Source: Actinomadura rupiterrae
Lineage (GTDB): Bacteria > Actinomycetota > Actinomycetes > Streptosporangiales > Streptosporangiaceae
Direction: 5' to 3'
Length of the DNA stretch: 64,000 nucleotides
NCBI RefSeq assembly: GCF_024172125.1
Contig: NZ_JAMZEA010000003.1
Coordinates: 310,001 to 374,000, forward strand
A program made the position numbers and the translations under genes. Below are positions 16,220 to 25,203 of the stretch, in pieces. The first letter of the stretch is position 1. The number at the start of each line of letters is the position of its first letter. The notes beneath the pieces are model-generated. The model was given only the letters and a program-made list of their open reading frames with translations, searched no databases and was not told the DNA's origin.

Positions 16220-17392
16220 TCAGTCGGCGGCGCGGGCGGCCATCTGCGGGCTGACCCGGACGGCGCCCTTGAAGTTGCGGAAGTAGACGCTCTGGATCTG
16301 GACGTTCGTCCCGGTGTGCGGCGCCACGATCATCTTGCCGTCGCCGATGTAGAGCGCGATGTGCGAGATGTAGCCCGGCGCGGTCGGGTCGTTCGCCCAG
16401 ATGAGCAGGTCGCCCGGCTGCGCCTGGCTGAACGGGATCACCCAGCCGGTGCGGGCCTGGTCGGCGGCCACCCGCGGCATGTGGATGCCGGCCTTGGCGA
16501 ACGCGTAGAGCAGCAGGCCCGAGCAGTCGTAGCCGCCCTCGGACTCCGACTCGCCGCCCCAGACGTAAGGCCAGCCGATCCGGGACGCGGCGGCGCGGAT
16601 CACCGTCTGCACCTGGTTCGCGGTCATGACCTTGCCCGGCACGCCGGAGTTGCCGCCGGCCGACGGGTAGTCGATCTTCGGGTCGACCTCGACCGCCTTG
16701 AGGCCCTTCGGCAGCACCTTGCGGACGGCCTTGAGCAGCTTGCCGCTGTCCACCTTCGGCGCGCTGACGAGCATCGCGTTGCCGGACGGGAGCCCGAGCG
16801 CCATCGCGGTCTGGTGCGAGACCACCGCGTCCACGTCGCCGATGCCCATCGTGGCGTACGCGCCGACGCGCAGCTGGGTCTGGTGGTCCTTGCCGCCCGC
16901 CGGGACGCGGCTGCCGAGCGCGACGCCGCCGTCGTTGCCCATCGTGAACGAGATCGCGACGTCGCCGCCGGCGATGTTGCGCCACAGCGGGTCGGACTTG
17001 GCGGTCGGCTCGGGCGTGTAGTTGCGGAAGGTGGACGGGTTGACGCCCATCAGCCCGACCCGCTTGCCCGCGATCATCGCCTGGACGGCGTCCACGGTCT
17101 CTACGCCCTGCACGCCCTTCAGCTTGCGGATCTTGTCCAGGACGTCCGCGGGGAGCGTGGTGGCGCCCGCGACCATCACCTGCGGTTCGAGTCGCCTGCC
17201 GGCCGGCTGGACGGACTGCGGCGTGATCGCCGAGTCGCTGGACGCGGCGACGAACCCCCCGGTCATCGTCTGGGGAGCGTGGTGGCGCGTACGCCCGTCG
17301 TAGGCCACCACCACGGCCGTGTTCACGGCCAGGGTGGTCACGACCGAAACGCCGATGATCGTCGGTAGAACCCGGCGGTTCGGCTTGCGCAC
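16220..17392 (-). CDS. Secreted NlpC/P60 peptidoglycan hydrolase with FtsX-like N-terminal domain
   Basis: A 390-residue exported protein from GTG at 17392, with GAGGGAG 7 bases upstream. A signal or anchor helix (about residues 8-28, TIIGVSVVTTLAVNTAVVV) is followed by a 200-residue region. That region resembles the periplasmic core of FtsX/MacB-type permeases (GVQGVETVDAVQAM, GVNPSTFRNYTP, VDAVVSHQTA). The C-terminal NlpC/P60 domain has the catalytic Cys in YDCSGLLLYAFAKAG and the His in YISHIALYIGDGKMI. It should cleave stem peptides. An imperfect palindrome GCTACCAAGTGGTAAC lies in the 228-base leader region; I recognise no riboswitch there. Confidence 0.87.
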   Translation of the reverse strand: MRKPNRRVLPTIIGVSVVTTLAVNTAVVVAYDGRTRHHAPQTMTGGFVAASSDSAITPQSVQPAGRRLEPQVMVAGATTLPADVLDKIRKLKGVQGVETVDAVQAMIAGKRVGLMGVNPSTFRNYTPEPTAKSDPLWRNIAGGDVAISFTMGNDGGVALGSRVPAGGKDHQTQLRVGAYATMGIGDVDAVVSHQTAMALGLPSGNAMLVSAPKVDSGKLLKAVRKVLPKGLKAVEVDPKIDYPSAGGNSGVPGKVMTANQVQTVIRAAASRIGWPYVWGGESESEGGYDCSGLLLYAFAKAGIHMPRVAADQARTGWVIPFSQAQPGDLLIWANDPTAPGYISHIALYIGDGKMIVAPHTGTNVQIQSVYFRNFKGAVRVSPQMAARAAD

Positions 17393-17619
17393 GGCATCGC
17401 TCCCTCTGTCGTTCGGCGGGACCCGCTCGGGTCGGCATCGAGCCATCCGGCATCGACTATGGCGCAGATTCGCGACCAGAGTCCAGATACCCGGCGTCTC
17501 CGGCGACACCCTGCCCATAGGGGCCGCATTGGGTCAGTCCCGTCTCCGCTACCAAGTGGTAACACCAACCACAGAAGAGATCAAGGTCACCCCGTGACAA
17601 AAATGGACTCCCGGTCCAA

Positions 17620-19620
17620 TTACTCCTGTAGTTCGCGGGCCAGGGCGGCGGGGGTCGTGACCGGCAGGCGGCACACGAAACCCTTGCACACGTAGGCGGT
17701 CGGCGCGCCGTCGACCAGCGGGCGGCTCGCCAGCAGCGGGACGTCCTCGACGCCCGGTTCGCCGATGCTGACGACCGCCCCGGCCGACGTCGCCATGAGC
17801 GCGGCGCGGTGCAGCTCGTGCGTGCGCGGGTCGTCCGGCGGTCCGAGGATCCCGATCTCCAGCGGACCCGCCAGGTTCGCCTCGGCGACCGCCAGGCCCC
17901 ACCCGGCGAACCGCGCCGCGCCCCGCTCGGCCAGCACCGCCGCGGGAGCGAGCGCGCCCGCGGCGGACTCGCGCGCCCACGAGGACGCGGTCAGCGCCGC
18001 ATACGAGAGCAGCGCCCCCGCCGCGGCGAACTGCCCGGACGGCGTCGCGTTGTCGGTCGGGTCCTTGGGACGCCGGAACAGCCGCTCGGCATCGTCGGCG
18101 GTGTCGTAGAAACCGTCCTGGCCGTCCGAGAAGCGCTCCTGAACCGTCTCCAGAAGTTCACCCGCCAGCCGCAGGTGCGCCGGGTCGCCCGTGACGCCGT
18201 GTAGCGCGAGTAGCCCTTCGGCCACATTTCCATAGTCGTCCAGCACGCCGGTATTGGCTCCGGCGACACCGTCCCGGGACGTGCGCGTCAAGCGTCCATC
18301 GCGCAGATGGACGGTCAGCAGCAGCCGGACCGCGTCCTCCGCCGCCGCCACCAGGTCCGGGCGCTCGAACAGCGCGCCGCACTCGGCCAGCGCCGCCACG
18401 GCCAGCCCGTTCCACGACGCCACGACCTTGTCGTCCCGCGCTGGCGGCACCCGCTGCTCCCGCGCCGCGAGCAGCGCCGCGCGGACACGCTCGTACCGCG
18501 TGCGGTCGTCCGGGTCGTCGAGCAACTGCAGGACGGACGTCCCGTGCTCGAACGTCCCGGTCACGTCGAACAGCTCCACGGCGAACGCCGCGTCGTCCGG
18601 GCCGAGCACCTCTTCGAGCTGCTCGGGCGTCCAGACGTAGTAGCGGCCCTCTTCGCCCTCGCTGTCGGCGTCCAGCGCCGAGGCGAACCCGCCCTCCGCC
18701 GTCCGCAGGTCGTGGACCATCCAGTCGCACGTCTCCAACGCGATCCGCCGCGCGAACGGACTCCCGGTAATACGCCACCAATGCGCGTAGACCCGCGCCA
18801 GCAAAGCGTTGTCGTACAGCATCTTCTCGAAATGCGGAACGACCCAATGCGCGTCGACCGAATACCGCGCGAACCCGCCGCCGAGCTGGTCGTACATCCC
18901 GCCCCGCGCCATGGCCTCCATCGTGTGCGCGGCCATGGCGAGCGCGCGGTCGTCCTTCGTCCGGACGTGATGCCGAAGCAGGAACTCCAGCACCATCGAC
19001 GGCGGAAACTTCGGCGCACCCCCGAACCCGCCGCGCGCCGCGTCGTAGTTCTCCGCCAACGACTCGACCGCGTCGATCAGCAGCTCCTCACCAGGAGCCA
19101 GCCCCCCGGCCAAAGCGGCACCGGTCGGCGTCAGCGCATCAACGACATGCCGCCCCTGCTCCTCGACGTCGTCCCGCTGCTCCGTCCACGCCTTCTGGAC
19201 GGCCCGCAGCAGCGCCTGAAACCGCGGCCGCGGAAAGTACGTCCCGCAGTAGAACGGCGCGCCGTCCGGCGTCATGAACACCGTCATAGGCCAGCCGCCC
19301 TGCCCGGTCATCGCCTGCGTGGCCTCCATATAGACCGCGTCGATGTCCGGCCGCTCCTCGCGGTCCACCTTCACGTTGACGAACATCTCGTTCATCAACG
19401 CCGCCGTCTCGCCGTCCTCAAACGACTCATGCGCCATCACATGACACCAGGAAGATCAGCGAAGCTACCAATGGCAGGACGCGTACCCCACTGATAGCAG
19501 TATGGGTACGTCCCGCCTCTTCGCTTCGCTGATCGCCTCCTCTCCCCACTCCCACCAGTCCACGGGATTGGTGGCGTGTTGCAGCAGGTACGGAGACGTC
19601 GCCTGCGCTAGCCGGTTCAT
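17620..19620 (-). pseudogene. YyaL/SSP411-type thioredoxin-domain protein gene, interrupted by a 21-nt insertion
   Basis: Read from ATG at 19620 (GAGAGG 8 bases upstream) the gene begins with the family N-terminus ([36 protein letters not shown]) and reaches SCHW at codon 51, where TAG (19465-19467) stops it. After exactly 21 inserted bases (19447-19467, with a second stop TGA at 19456-19458) the family sequence resumes in the same frame with CHVMAHESFED. It then continues about 600 residues to 17620 through an intact six-hairpin-like domain. Without the insertion the protein would be about 659 residues, normal for the family. GTG at 19440 or ATG at 19437 could restart translation but lack a ribosome binding site, and the product would lack the CxxC motif. 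Most likely nonfunctional or truncated. Confidence 0.85.
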
Positions 19621-19705
19621 GCGGCCAGCCTCTCACACGCGCGATCAGGCACGGACAGCGACCGAGCGAGAACGGACTGTCAGTGACTTCTGCTGCACTG
19701 GCGGC

Positions 19706-20520
19706 ATGAGACGCCTCCACCTCATCGCCTACGCCCGGATCAGCGACCTCTCCGGCAAGCGGGGCACCGAACGCGCGGAGTTCGGTGTTCAGTCCCAGCA
19801 CGCCCTGATCGAGCGCATCGTCCAGCCCGAGGGCGGATCGATCGTCCACCGCTACACCGACAACGACCGGTCGGCGAGCCGTGACGCCCCCAGGCCGGGC
19901 TTCGATGCGCTCCTGCTCGCCCTCTATCGGGACAGGACGGACGACGGGCGCTCCGTGGACGGAGTGGCGTGCACGGACGAGGACCGCCTCTTCAAGACAC
20001 CGGCACAACTTGAGCGCTTCCTCTGCGCCTTCCGTTCGCGCCCCGGGCGGCTGCTCGCTGTCGAGGAGGGGCGCGTGGACCTCGACTCAGCCGGGGGTTA
20101 TGCCCTGGCCGCAGAGGGCGTCGCCGTGTCCGTCTGCGAGAACATCAGGCGGAAGGCCGCACGCGACGCTGGCACAGGGCCCAGGCTGAGAGGGGAGCCG
20201 CCCATACGGGCGGACGCTTGTTCGGCTACCAGCGCTCCCCCGGCGTCCCGGGAACGATCCTCATCGTCCCGGAGGAGGCCGCAGTCATTCGACGAGCGGT
20301 CGCCGCCTGCATCGCGGGCGAATCGTGGGCCGAGATAACCCGGATCTTCGTCCGGTCGGGTCTCCCCACCCGGCGCGGCGGCCCCTGGAGGGCTCAGACC
20401 ATCAAGCAGATCGTGTCCAGTCCACGCAACGCCGGGCTTCGCATGCTGGACGGCGATCTCGTCCGGAACGACGACGGCCTCGTCCTCGGCGCATGGCCGG
20501 CCATCATCGAACCGTCTCGA
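19706..20520 (+). pseudogene. Large serine recombinase remnant, frameshifted and 3'-truncated
   Basis: The N-terminal resolvase domain starts at ATG 19706 with IAYARISDLSG (presumed catalytic Ser) and VQSQHALIERI, and continues HRYTDNDRSASRDAPRPGFD. Near 20165-20175 the reading frame shifts: AARDAGTG is out of frame with the continuation HTGGRLFGYQRSPG, PEEAAVIRRAVAACIAGESWAEI and WRAQTIKQIVSSPRNAGLR, which form the recombinase domain. Homology ends near WPAIIEP (about 20515). The zinc-ribbon and coiled-coil part usual in large serine integrases is missing. It is probably the relic of an integrated element. No att site or tRNA is visible beside it. Confidence 0.75.
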
Positions 20521-20630
20521 AATCAGCCGACCAGTTCGTTCGATCGACGGACAACCGAAACACTCATCGCGACCCTGGGTGATTATTCGGACACGTTGCG
20601 CCCCCGACGTCTGGAGGGAATGATGCTGCC

Positions 20631-21230
20631 ATGGCCAAGGTCCTCGAACGCCCGGTGGTGGTGGAGACGAACGACGCCGATGTGGACATCGATGAGATCT
20701 ACGCCGAGCTCTGCGAGCGGCATCCGCGGGCGCGGATCCAGATCGTCGGCGGCCGGATCCAGGTAGGTCCGATGCCCACCTGGCTCCACGAGAAGATCAT
20801 TTCACGGCTGCTCAAAGCCCTGATGGCGGTGGTATGCGCGAACGACTGGGAGTTCTCGTCCACCATCGCCGTGTACCTCGGGCCGCAGCGTGACAGGTAC
20901 CGGCCCGACCTGACGGTCGCCCCGCCGGACGCTCCGCTCTGGGGGAAGGACCATCTCCACGGCGACGGCGTGGTGCTCGCGGTCGAAGTGGTGTCCGCGA
21001 GCAGCACCGGCGACGACCACAAGGTCAAGCCGGCCGGTTACGCGGCGGGCGGTGTCCCGATCGTCGTGATCATCGACAGCTTCGAGCAGAGTCTGACGTT
21101 GCTGTCGCACCCGCTTCCCGAGAAGGAGAAGTATCGGGACGTCCACGTGATCCCGCTCGGCGAGAAGGTGACGCTGCCCGCGCCGTGGAACCTCGCCCTC
21201 GACACCGCTGGCCTGGTTCCTGAGCAGTAG
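20631..21230 (+). CDS. Uma2-family (DUF820) putative endonuclease
   Basis: A 199-residue protein with the PD-(D/E)XK-like Uma2 fold. Features: IQIVGGRIQVGPMPTWLHEKI, the metal-site Asp in RYRPDLTVAP, and LAVEVVSASSTGDDHKVKPAGYAAGGVPIVVIID with the ExV and Lys that complete the site. Uma2 proteins are abundant in cyanobacteria and actinomycetes; nuclease activity is inferred from the fold and their role is unsettled. GGAGGG lies 12 bases upstream of ATG 20631, rather far. It directly follows the recombinase remnant and may have arrived with it. Confidence 0.8.
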   Translation: MAKVLERPVVVETNDADVDIDEIYAELCERHPRARIQIVGGRIQVGPMPTWLHEKIISRLLKALMAVVCANDWEFSSTIAVYLGPQRDRYRPDLTVAPPDAPLWGKDHLHGDGVVLAVEVVSASSTGDDHKVKPAGYAAGGVPIVVIIDSFEQSLTLLSHPLPEKEKYRDVHVIPLGEKVTLPAPWNLALDTAGLVPEQ

Positions 21231-21236
21231 GGGTGG

Positions 21237-22595
21237 CTAGCCGAGGTCGGTGAGGGCGGATTCGATGGCTCGGTGGAAGGTGGGGTAGGCGTAGATCATG
21301 GTCTTCAGGGTGGCGGTGGGGACTCTGGCGTGGACGGCGGTGAGGAGGAGGCCGAGGATCTCGCCGCCGTAGGGGCCGGCGGTGGTGGCGCCTACGAGGA
21401 TGCCGCGGTCGGCGTCCTCGATGAGCTTGATGTAGCCCTCGTTGCCCGGGGAGCCGTGGATCCAGCCCCGGGACGAGTCGGGGATCCGAGTCGTGCCGGT
21501 GCGGATGTTGAGGCCCTGGTCGCGGGCCTGGGCCTCGGTGAGGCCGACGGCGCCGATCTCCGGGTCGGTGAAGGTGACGCGCGGGACGGCGTGGTAGGAG
21601 GCCCAGGGGCCGTCCTCGCCGAGGATGGAGCGGGTCGCGATGGCCGCCTGGTACATGGACATGTGGGTGAAGGCGCCCTTGCCGGTGATGTCGCCGATGG
21701 CCCAAAGGCCGTCGGTGACGCGGAGGCGGTCGTCCACGGGGAGGGCGCGGGCCGTGTCGTCCACGCCGTAGTGGTCGAGGCCGAGGTCGCGGATGTTGGG
21801 ACGGCGGCCGGCGGCGACGAGCAGGCGTTCGGCGGTCAGGTCGCCGTCGGGAAGGGACAGGGTGAAGGACGAGCCGTCGTGGGAGGCGGCCGAGACCTTC
21901 GCGCCCGTCCGGACGGTGATGCCCTGGTCGGTGAAGACCCGCTCGATGAGGTCGGACGTCTCGGGTTCGTCCTGGGCGAGGAGGCGGTCGGCCACTTCGA
22001 CGATGGTGACCTCGGTGCCGAAGCGGGCGAAGATCTGGGCCAGCTCGGCGCCGACCACGCCGCCGCCCAGCACCAGGAGCGAGGCGGGGGCTTCAGTCAC
22101 TTGGACGATGTCGCGGTTCGTCCAGTAGGGGAGGTCGGCGAGGCCGTCGATGGGGGGCGCGGTCGGGCTTGTGCCGGTGTTGAGGAGGATGCCGCGGGTC
22201 GCCCGGAAGGTCTGGTCGTCCACGGTGACCTCGCCGCGGGCGGTGATGCGGCCGCGGCCCTTGACGACGCGGACGCCCTTGTCCTGGAGGCGGTCCACGG
22301 CGACCTGGTCGTTCCAGTGGTCGGTGGCGTCGGTCGCGATGCGCTCGGCGACGGGCGTCCAGTCGGGCGCGACCGTGGTGGTCCCGGCGCGTCCGGACGT
22401 GCGGCGGGACTCGGCGAGCAGGTCGGACGCGCGCGCCATCATCTTGGTCGGGACGCAGGCGTAGTACGGGCACTCGCCGCCGACCAGGCGCGACTCGACG
22501 GCCACGACCGACAGGCCCGCCTCCGCGAGGCGGCCGGCGGCGTCCTCGCCTCCGGGGCCGGTGCCGATCACGACGATGTCCACCGATTCGCTCAT
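21237..22595 (-). CDS. FAD-dependent pyridine nucleotide-disulphide oxidoreductase
   Basis: A 452-residue class I flavoprotein disulphide reductase. The N-terminal FAD fingerprint is VVIGTGPGGEDAAGRLAEAG. The redox Cys pair is in GGECPYYACVPTK (CX4C spacing). A second, NAD(P) fold is at LLVLGGGVVGAELAQIFARFG, then the FAD motif GLWAIGDITGKGAFTH and a C-terminal interface domain. The His-Glu pair of true lipoamide dehydrogenases is not evident: the end reads TFHRAIESALTDL, with only one His-x4-Glu-like match. So the substrate (lipoamide, mycothione, metal ion or quinone) cannot be decided. No operon partner on the same strand. Confidence 0.82.
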   Translation of the reverse strand: MSESVDIVVIGTGPGGEDAAGRLAEAGLSVVAVESRLVGGECPYYACVPTKMMARASDLLAESRRTSGRAGTTTVAPDWTPVAERIATDATDHWNDQVAVDRLQDKGVRVVKGRGRITARGEVTVDDQTFRATRGILLNTGTSPTAPPIDGLADLPYWTNRDIVQVTEAPASLLVLGGGVVGAELAQIFARFGTEVTIVEVADRLLAQDEPETSDLIERVFTDQGITVRTGAKVSAASHDGSSFTLSLPDGDLTAERLLVAAGRRPNIRDLGLDHYGVDDTARALPVDDRLRVTDGLWAIGDITGKGAFTHMSMYQAAIATRSILGEDGPWASYHAVPRVTFTDPEIGAVGLTEAQARDQGLNIRTGTTRIPDSSRGWIHGSPGNEGYIKLIEDADRGILVGATTAGPYGGEILGLLLTAVHARVPTATLKTMIYAYPTFHRAIESALTDLG

Positions 22596-22623
22596 GCGGC
22601 CATCCTGCCCTACGGCATCCGGG

Positions 22624-23541
22624 TCAACCGGGAGCGCGGTAGATCTTGATCCAGTCGACGTACATGGTCACCCACTGCGGCGTGGAGCGGGTGCGGCAGA
22701 AGCCCGGCCCGCGGTCGCAGACCTGGTCGTTCTGGAGCGCCAGGCCCATCTGCGAGCGCTCCGGGGTGAGGTCGCCCTGGTAGTCCCAGACCTTCTGGCC
22801 GTCGAGCCAGAACGTGAGTCGGTGCGGCAGCCAGTCGAGCGCGAAGACGTGCCACTGCGTGAAGTCGGCCTTCAGGACGTTGTGCTTCTGCGTGTCGTTC
22901 GGCCCGTAGTGGATGTACTGGTCGCTGCTCTGCTTGGTGGGGTCGATCATCTCGGCGAAGTCGATCTCGGCCTTCTCGGGGTCGCCGAACACCTTCGGCC
23001 ACAGCAGCGCGACCGCCGAGTACCCGGCGCCCTTGGACGCGCGCATCCGCACCTCCCAGCGGCCGTGCGTCTGCGTGAGCCGGGACGCGATGCCGCCCGA
23101 GAGGTCCTTGCCGCCGTAGATCCCGCCGGTGAGCTGCAGCGTGCCCGCGTCCTCCTTCGTCGCGGCGGCGGTGCGCGGGTTCACCCGGTCGTTCGGGCTG
23201 TCGTAGACGATCCATTTGGACGCGTCGACCGACGTCCCGTCGAAGCCGTCCTCGACGACCGGCCGTCCCCAGAAGGCGGGCGTGGGCGGGTCGGTCGTCT
23301 GCACGGGACGCGGGATCGGGGAGCCGGTGGGCGTCGGGGCCGAGGCGGCGACCTGCCCGGACGACGGGACGCCGCCACCGCCCGGCGCGGACGGCGGCTC
23401 CGCGCGATCCGGGCCCGGCCCGGAGCCGGAGCAGCCGGCGGCGAGCGTCGCCATCAGCAACGCCGACACCCCGATCCGGGCAGACGCCCGGCTCCGGACG
23501 CACGCCCCGACCCGGGTGGACGCGGAGATCCCCATCCCCAC
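22624..23541 (-). CDS. Secreted glycoside hydrolase family 16 lipoprotein
   Basis: A 305-residue protein. A basic N-terminus and hydrophobic stretch end in the lipobox LAAGC (Cys about residue 36), so it should be a membrane-attached lipoprotein. A Pro/Gly/Ser-rich linker (about residues 40-85) leads to the GH16 domain. Its signature EIDFAEMID at about residues 195-203 contains both catalytic acids of the E-x-D-x-x-E pattern. GH16 enzymes cut beta-1,3 or beta-1,3-1,4 glucans and related galactans; specificity is unknown. The start is GTG at 23541 or ATG at 23535; neither has a strong ribosome binding site. Confidence 0.82.
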   Translation of the reverse strand: MGMGISASTRVGACVRSRASARIGVSALLMATLAAGCSGSGPGPDRAEPPSAPGGGGVPSSGQVAASAPTPTGSPIPRPVQTTDPPTPAFWGRPVVEDGFDGTSVDASKWIVYDSPNDRVNPRTAAATKEDAGTLQLTGGIYGGKDLSGGIASRLTQTHGRWEVRMRASKGAGYSAVALLWPKVFGDPEKAEIDFAEMIDPTKQSSDQYIHYGPNDTQKHNVLKADFTQWHVFALDWLPHRLTFWLDGQKVWDYQGDLTPERSQMGLALQNDQVCDRGPGFCRTRSTPQWVTMYVDWIKIYRAPG

Positions 23542-23620
23542 ATCAGAACCCCGCTCGGGCCGCCCGTCACCAGAAATGCCGATTGTTGCCGCGGCCTTGC
23601 AATCGCCCGCCGCGCGGCGT

Positions 23621-24571
23621 TCAATCCGCCCCTTTCACCCCGATTGCCCGGCGGGACGGCAGCGGGATGCGGTCCAGGTCGTGGACGAGCGTGATCTCGC
23701 CGTCGAAGACCCGTGCGGCCTGCTCGGTGAAGCGCGGCTCGTCGGACGGCCGGTACCGCTCGGAGAAGTGGGTCAGGACGAGCCGTCCCACACCCGCCTG
23801 CTTAGCGACCTCCGCCGCCTGCCCGGCCGTGAGGTGGCCGTAGTCGGCGGCGAGCGCGGCCTCCTCGTCCAGGAACGTGGACTCGATCACCAGCATGTCC
23901 ACACCGTCGGCGAGCTCGAACACGCCGTCGCAGAGCCGGGTGTCCATGATGAACGCGACCTTCTGGCCGGGCCGGACGACCGAGCACTCCGCGAGCGTGA
24001 CCGTGCGGCCGTCCGCCGTGCGGACCTCGCCGTCCTCCTGGAGGCGGCGGACGAGCGGCCCGCGCACGCCCAGCTCGGCGAGCCGCGCGGGGAGCATCGT
24101 CACGCCGTCCGGTTCGGCGAGCCGGTACCCGTACGCCTCGACCGGGTGGGACAGGCGCCACGCGGTCAGCGTGAACGGGTCGCCGGTCGCGAGCGTCGCG
24201 GACTCCCCCGCGACGGGCAGCTCGACGATCACGTCGCTCTCCCGGTGCGGGGTGGCGTGCCGCAGCCGATCCCAGTACACCGCGCCGCTCGCAGGGAACA
24301 CCGCGCGCACCGGGTGGGCCACGCCGTCCCGCGCGATCCGCTGGACCATGCCGGGCACGCCGAGGCAGTGGTCGCCGTGGAAGTGCGTGACGCACATCCA
24401 GGTGACGTCGTTGGCGGCCAGCCCCGACATGATCATCTGCCGCTGGGTGCCCTCCCCGGGGTCGAACAGCACGCCCTGCCCGTCCCAGCGGAGCAGGTAG
24501 CCGTTGTGGTTGCGGTGCTTGGTGGGGACGGCGCTGGCGGAGCCGAGGACGACCAGTTCGCGAACGGACAC
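23621..24571 (-). CDS. rnz: Ribonuclease Z (tRNA 3'-processing metallo-beta-lactamase)
   Basis: A 316-residue enzyme of the RNase Z group: start [23 protein letters not shown], then [11 protein letters not shown]. The zinc motif [13 protein letters not shown], the later ligand Asp in IMDTRLCDG and the His in LTHFSERY complete the metal site. It cleaves the 3' trailer of tRNA precursors. I chose GTG at 24571 because the protein then begins directly with the first beta-strand. The upstream in-frame extension to TTG 24676 would run into the divergent PPOx gene. Weak Shine-Dalgarno (GGTCGG). Confidence 0.87.
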   Translation of the reverse strand: MSVRELVVLGSASAVPTKHRNHNGYLLRWDGQGVLFDPGEGTQRQMIMSGLAANDVTWMCVTHFHGDHCLGVPGMVQRIARDGVAHPVRAVFPASGAVYWDRLRHATPHRESDVIVELPVAGESATLATGDPFTLTAWRLSHPVEAYGYRLAEPDGVTMLPARLAELGVRGPLVRRLQEDGEVRTADGRTVTLAECSVVRPGQKVAFIMDTRLCDGVFELADGVDMLVIESTFLDEEAALAADYGHLTAGQAAEVAKQAGVGRLVLTHFSERYRPSDEPRFTEQAARVFDGEITLVHDLDRIPLPSRRAIGVKGAD

Positions 24572-24665
24572 CCGACCATGATGCCGGTGATCGACCGAAA
24601 TAAGCGCTTGGTTATCCTGGGCACGTCGTCCGTCCGGGAGCAGGAACGTTCGCAGGGAGGCCGCC

Positions 24666-25139
24666 GTGGCGAGCAAGCGCGAGAAGATCAGGATGTCGGA
24701 CGAGGAGGTCGCGGCCTTCCTCGGCGGCAGCTACAAGGTGCAGGTCGCGACCGTGGGCAAGGACGGCGAGCCGCACCTGGTCACGATGTTCTACGCGCTG
24801 CTCGACGGGAGGATCGCGTTCACCACCTACCACTCGTCGCAGAAGGTGCTGAACCTGCGCCGGAACCCGGTCATGACCTGCCTGGTCGAGGACGGCGTCC
24901 AGTACGGCGAGCTGCGCGGCGTCGCGCTCTACGGGCGCGGCCTGGTGATCGAGGACCGCGAGCCGCTGCTCAAGGTCGGCGCGGTCGTCGGCTCCCGGAT
25001 GGCCGGGCTGCCCGTGCCCGAGATCGGCGAGCCGGTCGACCCGGAGTTCGCCGCCGGGCTGGAGCAGGCGCTCGCCAAGCGCGTCCTGATCGTCATGGAA
25101 CCCGACCGCGTCGTCAGCTGGGACCACTCCAAGGCCTAG
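24666..25139 (+). CDS. Pyridoxamine 5'-phosphate oxidase-family flavoprotein
   Basis: A 157-residue split-barrel protein. It begins [43 protein letters not shown] and continues [17 protein letters not shown] and [11 protein letters not shown], typical of the PPOx/FMN- or F420-binding family. Members reduce or oxidise diverse small molecules, or simply bind flavin, F420 or haem; the actual substrate is unknown and true PdxH activity should not be assumed. GTG at 24666 has AGGGAGG 6 bases upstream. Divergent from rnz. Confidence 0.83.
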   Translation: MASKREKIRMSDEEVAAFLGGSYKVQVATVGKDGEPHLVTMFYALLDGRIAFTTYHSSQKVLNLRRNPVMTCLVEDGVQYGELRGVALYGRGLVIEDREPLLKVGAVVGSRMAGLPVPEIGEPVDPEFAAGLEQALAKRVLIVMEPDRVVSWDHSKA

Positions 25140-25203
25140 CCCCGCGCGGCAAGGCGAGGCCCACGCGACAAGGCGGGGCCCGCGCGGACCCGCGCGCGAC
25201 CCG

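Noticed and set aside
17500..17600. MtrA- or CRP-type operator before the NlpC/P60 gene
   Set aside because: The imperfect palindrome GCTACCAAGTGGTAAC does not match TGTGA-N6-TCACA, and I could not fit it with confidence to another known operator.
19456..19458. Selenocysteine or readthrough at the TGA in the YyaL-like gene
   Set aside because: A TAG lies 3 codons before the TGA, the intervening residues are not family sequence, and the 21-nt insert is explained by an inverted copy of nearby DNA. No selenocysteine insertion element is apparent.
20160..20218. Programmed frameshift in the serine recombinase
   Set aside because: There is no slippery sequence or downstream structure I can recognise, and the gene is also truncated at its 3' end, so decay is the simpler reading.
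19441..21236. Attachment site or tRNA marking an integrated element
   Set aside because: No tRNA gene and no convincing direct repeats flanking the recombinase remnant could be found by eye.
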